DNA of 64,000 nucleotides from Xiheimicrobium sp052034585 (GTDB lineage Bacteria > Myxococcota > Myxococcia > Myxococcales > Myxococcaceae): the NCBI GenBank assembly GCA_052034585.1, contig JBPOIJ010000057.1, positions 62,001 to 126,000 of the forward strand. The letters run 5' to 3'. The position numbers and the translations under genes are program-made. Each line of letters begins with the position of its first letter. Positions within the stretch are counted from its first letter, which is position 1. Under the pieces are notes generated by a model. It had not been told where the DNA came from. It made no database searches and saw only the letters and a list, made by a program, of their open reading frames with translations. Positions 59,805 to 64,000 of the stretch are shown in pieces.

Positions 59805-60413
59805 ATGACGAACCGCGACCCCAGCGACGACCGGCTCGACCGCCTGCTCGGCGGCTCTCCCGACTTGGGCGTCAGCGAGCAGGAGGCGATCCTCGACGAG
59901 GTGCTGGCGAAGACGGCTGGCGCGCCGGCTCGGCGATGGGTGCGTTGGCTCGTGCCGCTCGCGGCGGTGACGGCGGCGCTGCTGGTGGTGCTGCTGGTGC
60001 GCTCGCGCAGCCCGGAGGAGTGGACGGCGCGCGGCGGGTCGCTCGCTCCGTCGGTCGAGCTGAGCTGCCTCGTCGAGGGGCGCGCGGCGCCATGTGAACG
60101 AGGGGCGAAGCTCGTCTTCACCCTCACCCCACGAGGCGCTTCGGCGTTCGCGGCCATCGCCGAGGCACCCGACGGCGAGACGATTTGGCTCGTTCCCGGA
60201 GGACGTGACGCGACGAGCGCCGAGCTGTCCTCGCTCTCGGCTGGTGGGGTGCTCGACCGCGCCGCGGTGCTCGACGGGCCCCGGGGCCACTACACCGTGC
60301 ACGCGGTCTTCTCGAAGCGGCCGCTCACCCGGGACGAGCTCCGCGCGGCGCTGCTCGACCCTTCGAGCGCCACCGACCTCCAGGTGGTGCACCTGCCGTT
60401 GGAGGTTCGATGA
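59805..60413 (+). CDS. anti-sigma-factor-like single-span membrane protein
   Basis: A 202-residue protein. The cytoplasmic N-terminus (DRLLGGSPDLGVSEQEAIL) is short and lacks the zinc-binding H-x-x-x-C-x-x-C motif of ZAS anti-sigma factors. A span at about 43-66 (WLVPLAAVTAALLVVLLVRS) leads to an extracytoplasmic beta-rich domain (LSCLVEGRAAPCERGAKLVF). Position directly after an ECF gene supports an anti-sigma role by regulated proteolysis. The stop overlaps the caspase gene as ATGA. Confidence 0.7.
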   Translation: MTNRDPSDDRLDRLLGGSPDLGVSEQEAILDEVLAKTAGAPARRWVRWLVPLAAVTAALLVVLLVRSRSPEEWTARGGSLAPSVELSCLVEGRAAPCERGAKLVFTLTPRGASAFAAIAEAPDGETIWLVPGGRDATSAELSSLSAGGVLDRAAVLDGPRGHYTVHAVFSKRPLTRDELRAALLDPSSATDLQVVHLPLEVR

Positions 60414-61975
60414 GAGGCGTCGCGCTCGCCACGCTCGTCCTCGCTGGGTGGGCGCACGCGAAGACGGTGACGTATGCGATCGCCATCGGCAACGACGCGC
60501 CGCCGCCGGGGCAACCCGAGCTCCCCACCTTGCGCTTCGCCGACGACGACGCCGTTCGCTTCGACGCCTTCTTCTCCCGCGTCACCGAGCACCACTGGCT
60601 GTTGAGCGTGCTCGACGCGCCCACTCAGCGGCGGCACGAAGCGGCGGCCTCCCGAGCGCGACCTCCCACGCTGTCGGCCTTGCGTGCGCTGGTGGCCGAG
60701 CTGGCGACGCGAATGAAGGCCGACGTCGCGCGCGGCGACGAGCCGGTGCTCTTCCTCACCTTCAGCGGCCATGGGGCCCAAGCCTCCGACGGCACCGTGT
60801 TCCTCAGCCTCGTCGACGGCGCGCTCACCCGGCAGGTGCTCTCCGACGAGGTGCTCGCGCCCTTGCCGGCGGCGTTCGTCCACCTCTTCGTCGATGCCTG
60901 TCACGCCGAGGCGGTGGTGGGGACGCGAGGGCTCTTCTCGAAGGAACGCTCGGCGGCGCGTGTGGAGGTGACGAGCACCGAGCGGACGACGGTGTTGGAG
61001 CGCGGCTCACTCGCGCGCTTCCCGAACGTGGGCGTGCTGATGGCGGCCACCGACGACCAGGAGTCGCACGAGTGGTCGCGGCTCGAGGCGGGCGTCTTCA
61101 CCCACGAGGTGCTCTCGGCCCTCACTGGCGCGGCCGACGTCAACGGTGATGGCGCCGTCGAGTACAGCGAGGTGCAGGCCTTCGTCGTCTCGGCCAACCG
61201 CGACTTGAAGGACCCGCGCGCGCTCCCTCACGTCGTCGCGATTCCGCCCGCCGTTCGCCCCCGCGTCCCGCTCGCGGTGCTCGACCGGCTCGGCATGGTG
61301 ACGTTCCTCGAGGGCCAGCTCTCGAGCCTCGGCCACTTCCACGTCGAGCTCGACGACGGAGAGCGCTACCTCGACGCCCACCTCTCCACCGAGGCGCCCG
61401 TTCGCCTGGCGCTCCCGGCTGGCCGGCGCCTGTTCATCGTCGCAGGGCGGCGCGAGGCGCTCTTCACGGGCGAGCTGCTCGCCACCGCTCCGCTCGAAGG
61501 GCTCCGGTTTCAGGAACGGTCCGTCAGCGCCCGCGGCAGCATCGAGGCGACCCAGCGCGAGGCGCTCTTCCAGTCGCCCTTCGGACCCACCTACTACCGA
61601 GGCTTCGTCGACAGCGTGGGCGCGACGTCAGTCTCGTTCGGCGCGCGCGAAGGGGCGGGCGGCACCAGCAGTCGGGCGCCCGGCATCACCTTGCTCGTGG
61701 TGGGCGGGCTCGCGCTCGGCAGCGCGCTCGTGCTGGGAGGGCTCGCGACCCAAGCGAAGCACGACTTCGACGTCACCGAGCTGCAGCGCCCGGCCGAGGA
61801 GGCGCGGCTCCGCTACGGCAGCTTCGCGAACGCGGCCTGGGTGACGGGCGTGGTGGGCGCGCTGGTGGCCGGCGCGGGCGCGTGGCTCACCCTCTCCGCA
61901 GGCTCGAAGGACGTGACGGTGACGCTGACGGCAGGCCTCGAGCGAAGCGGGCTGGCGCTGGGAGGCCGGTGGTGA
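60410..61975 (+). CDS. secreted caspase-fold (C14) protein with EF-hand loop
   Basis: A 521-residue protein with signal peptide (MRGVALATLVLAGWAHA). The caspase-like catalytic dyad is complete: His121 in FLTFSGHGAQAS and Cys164 in LFVDACHAEAVV. A perfect calcium-binding EF-hand loop DVNGDGAVEYSE lies at 243-254. The C-terminus holds two spans (LLVVGGLALGSALVLGGLA, WVTGVVGALVAGAGAWLTL). Overlaps on both sides (ATGA, GTGA) place it firmly in the ECF operon. Bacterial caspase homologues of this kind act in regulated death or stress responses. Calcium control is an inference. Confidence 0.88.
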   Translation: MRGVALATLVLAGWAHAKTVTYAIAIGNDAPPPGQPELPTLRFADDDAVRFDAFFSRVTEHHWLLSVLDAPTQRRHEAAASRARPPTLSALRALVAELATRMKADVARGDEPVLFLTFSGHGAQASDGTVFLSLVDGALTRQVLSDEVLAPLPAAFVHLFVDACHAEAVVGTRGLFSKERSAARVEVTSTERTTVLERGSLARFPNVGVLMAATDDQESHEWSRLEAGVFTHEVLSALTGAADVNGDGAVEYSEVQAFVVSANRDLKDPRALPHVVAIPPAVRPRVPLAVLDRLGMVTFLEGQLSSLGHFHVELDDGERYLDAHLSTEAPVRLALPAGRRLFIVAGRREALFTGELLATAPLEGLRFQERSVSARGSIEATQREALFQSPFGPTYYRGFVDSVGATSVSFGAREGAGGTSSRAPGITLLVVGGLALGSALVLGGLATQAKHDFDVTELQRPAEEARLRYGSFANAAWVTGVVGALVAGAGAWLTLSAGSKDVTVTLTAGLERSGLALGGRW

Positions 61976-63525
61976 AGGGCCTGGCCCGCGTGGCGACGGT
62001 GGCGATGGCGGCGAGCTGTTCCTTGCCCGCGGGCACGAAGAACCGGTGCGTCGTTCAAGACGATTGCTTGCCTGGGTTCGTCTGCCTCGACGAGCTGTGC
62101 CGGCGGCCCGAGTCGGTGGACGCTGGCTCGACGGACGGAGGTCTGGCGACTGGGCACACCGAGACGAACGCGCCGCTCGAGCTCCTCTTGCCGCGCGCAC
62201 CGAGGAGCGACGCCGGGCTCACCTCGAGCCATCGCATCTTCCGGGCGTACCCAGGCCTGCCCTACGAGATTCGGGCCGTCGTCGTCGGAGGCGCCTACCC
62301 CTACTCGTTCAGCCTCACCGGCGCGCCGGCGGACATGACGGTGGAGCCGCGCACTGGGTTGATTCGGTGGACCTCACCGCGCACGACGACGACGCCCACC
62401 GTGAGCGTCGTCGACTCGGCAGGAGCGACCGTCTCTGCGAGCTGGACCATCTCGGTCGGCGTCGGCGGCTTCCTCTTCGTCGACCCCGACGGAGGCAGCT
62501 CGAGCGGCGCGGGCACGTTGGCGGCTCCGTGGGCCTCGTTGGCAGACGTGCACTCGCAGGGAGACGGCGGCGACATCGTCTACCTCCGCGGCGGCCGCTA
62601 CTCGCTCGAGGGCATCGCGCGTCAGGGCGTGGGCACCGAGTGGGAACGCGTCACCTTCGATGCCCGCAGGCAGCCGACCACCTGGCTCGCCTTCCCCGAC
62701 GAGCGGCCCCTCCTCGACTTCTCTGCGGGGAGCCCAGACGGCGGCGTGCTCCTTCGGCTCGCGGGTGGCTTCCCCTACCTCGACGGCTTGGAGACGACTG
62801 GGAGCCGCGTCATCGGCGTGCAAGTCGAGGCCGGCGAGTATGCGGTGTTCCGCCGGCTCTCCCTCCACCACCACAGCGGAGGCCCAGTCGGCTCGAGCAG
62901 CTCGCTGTTGCACGTGCTCGAGTGGGACCCACCGCTCATCGGGCTCACGGTTCAAGACTCGACCTTCTCGGAGGTGGTGGGCGGCACCGGGCTCGTCCTC
63001 AGCGGGCACCAGCAGGCGCTCGTCGAAGACTGCCGCTTCACGCGGCTGCCAGTCGGCCTCGGGGTGAAGGACCGGCTGCCGCGCTTCACCGTTCGCAACA
63101 ACGCCTTCCTCGAGACGACGCAGGTCGCGCTCGCCGGCCCCGCGAGCCACTCCAGCACCTCGGGCGAGCTGCTCTTCAACCTGGTGAAGCCGTCGAGCGG
63201 CGCGGCGCTCGACATCAACGAAGGAGGGACGGTCGGCGCCCTGCACGTCTACCGAAACACGCTCCTCGGGCGGGTTGCTTTGCGTGACGTCACCGGCACC
63301 ACGGGGCCCTTCATCTTCAACAACAACGTGGTGGTGAACGACGACCTCTCGACCTCCCCCCAGCACTTCTCCTTCACCCGCGTCACCGAGCCGGCGCGCG
63401 CCATCGTTCGCGACAACCTGGTGAGCCCGGTGGGCGGAGGGCTGGTGAACGAAGCCGGGGAGCTCGTCGACGGTGGCGCCAGCCTCGGTCTGTTCGGGCA
63501 TCAGCGTGCGCCGGCGGAGCGGTAG
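61972..63525 (+). CDS. lipoprotein with right-handed beta-helix and Cys module
   Basis: A 517-residue lipoprotein from a GTG at 61972 overlapping the caspase stop (VKGLARVATVAMAASCSLPA, lipobox AASC). A Cys module CVVQDDCLPGFVCLDELC follows, as in other myxobacterial lipoproteins. Residues of about 85-160 are an Ig-like domain (YPYSFSLTGAPADMTVEP), and from about 170 the protein is a parallel beta-helix (VEDCRFTRLPVGLGV, FTVRNNAFLETTQVALAG, GPFIFNNNVVVNDDL). Carbohydrate- or surface-binding is likely. It is the last gene of the ECF operon. Confidence 0.8.
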   Translation: MKGLARVATVAMAASCSLPAGTKNRCVVQDDCLPGFVCLDELCRRPESVDAGSTDGGLATGHTETNAPLELLLPRAPRSDAGLTSSHRIFRAYPGLPYEIRAVVVGGAYPYSFSLTGAPADMTVEPRTGLIRWTSPRTTTTPTVSVVDSAGATVSASWTISVGVGGFLFVDPDGGSSSGAGTLAAPWASLADVHSQGDGGDIVYLRGGRYSLEGIARQGVGTEWERVTFDARRQPTTWLAFPDERPLLDFSAGSPDGGVLLRLAGGFPYLDGLETTGSRVIGVQVEAGEYAVFRRLSLHHHSGGPVGSSSSLLHVLEWDPPLIGLTVQDSTFSEVVGGTGLVLSGHQQALVEDCRFTRLPVGLGVKDRLPRFTVRNNAFLETTQVALAGPASHSSTSGELLFNLVKPSSGAALDINEGGTVGALHVYRNTLLGRVALRDVTGTTGPFIFNNNVVVNDDLSTSPQHFSFTRVTEPARAIVRDNLVSPVGGGLVNEAGELVDGGASLGLFGHQRAPAER

Positions 63526-63532
63526 CCGGGGC

Positions 63533-63560
63533 GCGCGAAGGACTCCGGTGGCCTTCGCGC
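63533..63560 (+). terminator. hairpin after the ECF operon
   Basis: GCGCGAAGG (63533-63541) pairs perfectly with CCTTCGCGC (63552-63560) around a 10-nt loop, 7 bp past the stop of the beta-helix lipoprotein. No T-run. It fits the end of the four-gene operon. Confidence 0.5.
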
Positions 63561-63662
63561 AACCGACCGGGAGGAGTGGGCTTTTGGCGATCTCCACGAG
63601 GGAGCGGCCCAACTTCGAGGCTCCTGCGTAGGGGCACGAAACCCACGAGAGAGGGCTGAACC

Positions 63663-64000
63663 GTGATTCCACTGCGACGAGTGATGCTGGTTGGGGTGTG
63701 CGTGTTGATGGCGTGCAGCCCGCCGATGACGGTGTGCGCGCCGGGAAAAGTCGAAGCGTGTCCGTGCAGCGGAGGGAGTCAGGGGACGCAGTCGTGCAAC
63801 GCCGATGGGACTGGCTTCGAGGCGTGCAGCTGCACCGCGGGTGGCGGAGGAACGGCGAACGCAGGTGGAACGGCGAGCGCAGGTGGAGCGGCGAGCGCCG
63901 GTGGAGCGGCGAGCGCAGGTGGAACCTCCAGCGCAGGTGGAACCTCCAGCGCAGGTGGAACGGCGAGCGCAGGTGGAACGGCGAGCGCAGGTGGATCGGC
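63663..64000 (+). CDS. lipoprotein with tandem Ala-Gly-Gly repeats, 3' partial
   Basis: Runs off the right edge; at least 112 residues are visible. The GTG at 63663 follows a GAGAGAGGG ribosome site. N-terminus VIPLRRVMLVGVCVLMACSPP carries lipobox LMAC. A Cys module CPCSGGSQGTQSCNADGTG with FEACSC follows, common in myxobacterial lipoproteins. From about residue 68 the protein is a flexible tail of hexapeptides (GGTASA, GGAASA, GGTSSA) encoded by 18-bp tandem repeats. The tail likely serves as a spacer for a C-terminal domain outside the window. Confidence 0.8.
   Translation, partial: MIPLRRVMLVGVCVLMACSPPMTVCAPGKVEACPCSGGSQGTQSCNADGTGFEACSCTAGGGGTANAGGTASAGGAASAGGAASAGGTSSAGGTSSAGGTASAGGTASAGGS
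63864..64000 (+). repeat. 18-bp tandem repeat array in a lipoprotein gene
   Basis: Seven full units and the start of an eighth, all in phase: 63864, 63882, 63900, 63918, 63936, 63954, 63972 and 63990. The common unit is GGTGGAACGGCGAGCGCA; units at 63918 and 63936 read GGTGGAACCTCCAGCGCA. The array continues beyond the window. It is coding, not CRISPR. Confidence 0.95.

Noticed and set aside
63864..64000. CRISPR array
   Set aside because: The units are contiguous, 18 bp long, without spacers, and encode in-frame hexapeptides of a lipoprotein tail.

Overview
The window looks like chromosomal DNA of a high-GC (about two thirds G+C by eye), predatory or social myxobacterium-like organism (Myxococcota). 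This is an inference from gene content: a Hanks-type Ser/Thr kinase with a C-terminal repeat domain, a class III adenylate cyclase, a DUF1592-type plus DUF1552 pair, a secreted caspase-like protein behind an ECF sigma factor, kelch and carboxypeptidase-regulatory repeat proteins, and about ten lipoproteins with short Cys-rich modules. I saw no rRNA, tRNA, insertion sequence, prophage or CRISPR array. Genes are packed tightly, many with 4-bp ATGA/GTGA overlaps, and three convergent pairs share the palindrome TGATCA with no intergenic DNA.

Layout. 1-6.9 kb: a divergent pair of related Cys-motif envelope proteins, a FecR-like lipoprotein overlapping a carboxypeptidase-regulatory/barrel protein, a kelch protein and a cupin. 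7-12.8 kb: Ser/Thr kinase, a small unknown, a PhzF-like protein with changed catalytic motifs, a HEAT-like protein and a lipoprotein. 12.9-22.6 kb: a giant carboxypeptidase-regulatory repeat protein, a 76-residue protein with a ComEA-like partner, a coiled-coil protein, a secreted HExxH protein, an OmpR-type two-component pair, a PDZ protein and a WGR/BRCT-like/LRR protein. 22.6-25.3 kb: M20 peptidase and an unknown periplasmic protein. 25.5-31.7 kb: TetR regulator followed by a complete envelope-export operon (two FtsX-type permeases, LolA-like carrier, predicted outer-membrane barrel, LolD-like ATPase). 31.8-43.2 kb: unknown and lipoprotein genes, CstA, a predicted papain-fold peptidase, an ASH-domain/propeller lipoprotein and a lone E2-type acyltransferase. 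43.2-54.7 kb: a PNPOx-GNAT fusion divergent from a MocR regulator, peroxiredoxin, a coiled-coil protein and AAA+ ATPase, tryptophan 2,3-dioxygenase, an AT-hook/zinc protein, isoaspartyl peptidase, metallophosphoesterase and unknowns. 54.7-64 kb: adenylate cyclase, the DUF1592/DUF1552 pair, the ECF sigma/anti-sigma/caspase/beta-helix lipoprotein operon and a repeat-tailed lipoprotein cut by the window end.

Functional links. The clearest are: (i) a 47-bp element with identical 10-bp arms and identical 27-bp spacing, found between the MocR gene and the PNPOx-GNAT gene and again 34 kb away upstream of the PhzF-like gene, which predicts a vitamin-B6/amine-responsive regulon; (ii) a TetR regulator with matching GAAC...GTTC half sites in its own promoter and just before its export operon; (iii) an ECF-controlled, overlapping operon for a secreted caspase-fold protein.

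The most promising candidates for undescribed systems are the ECF/caspase module and the Lol-like export operon with its own barrel.
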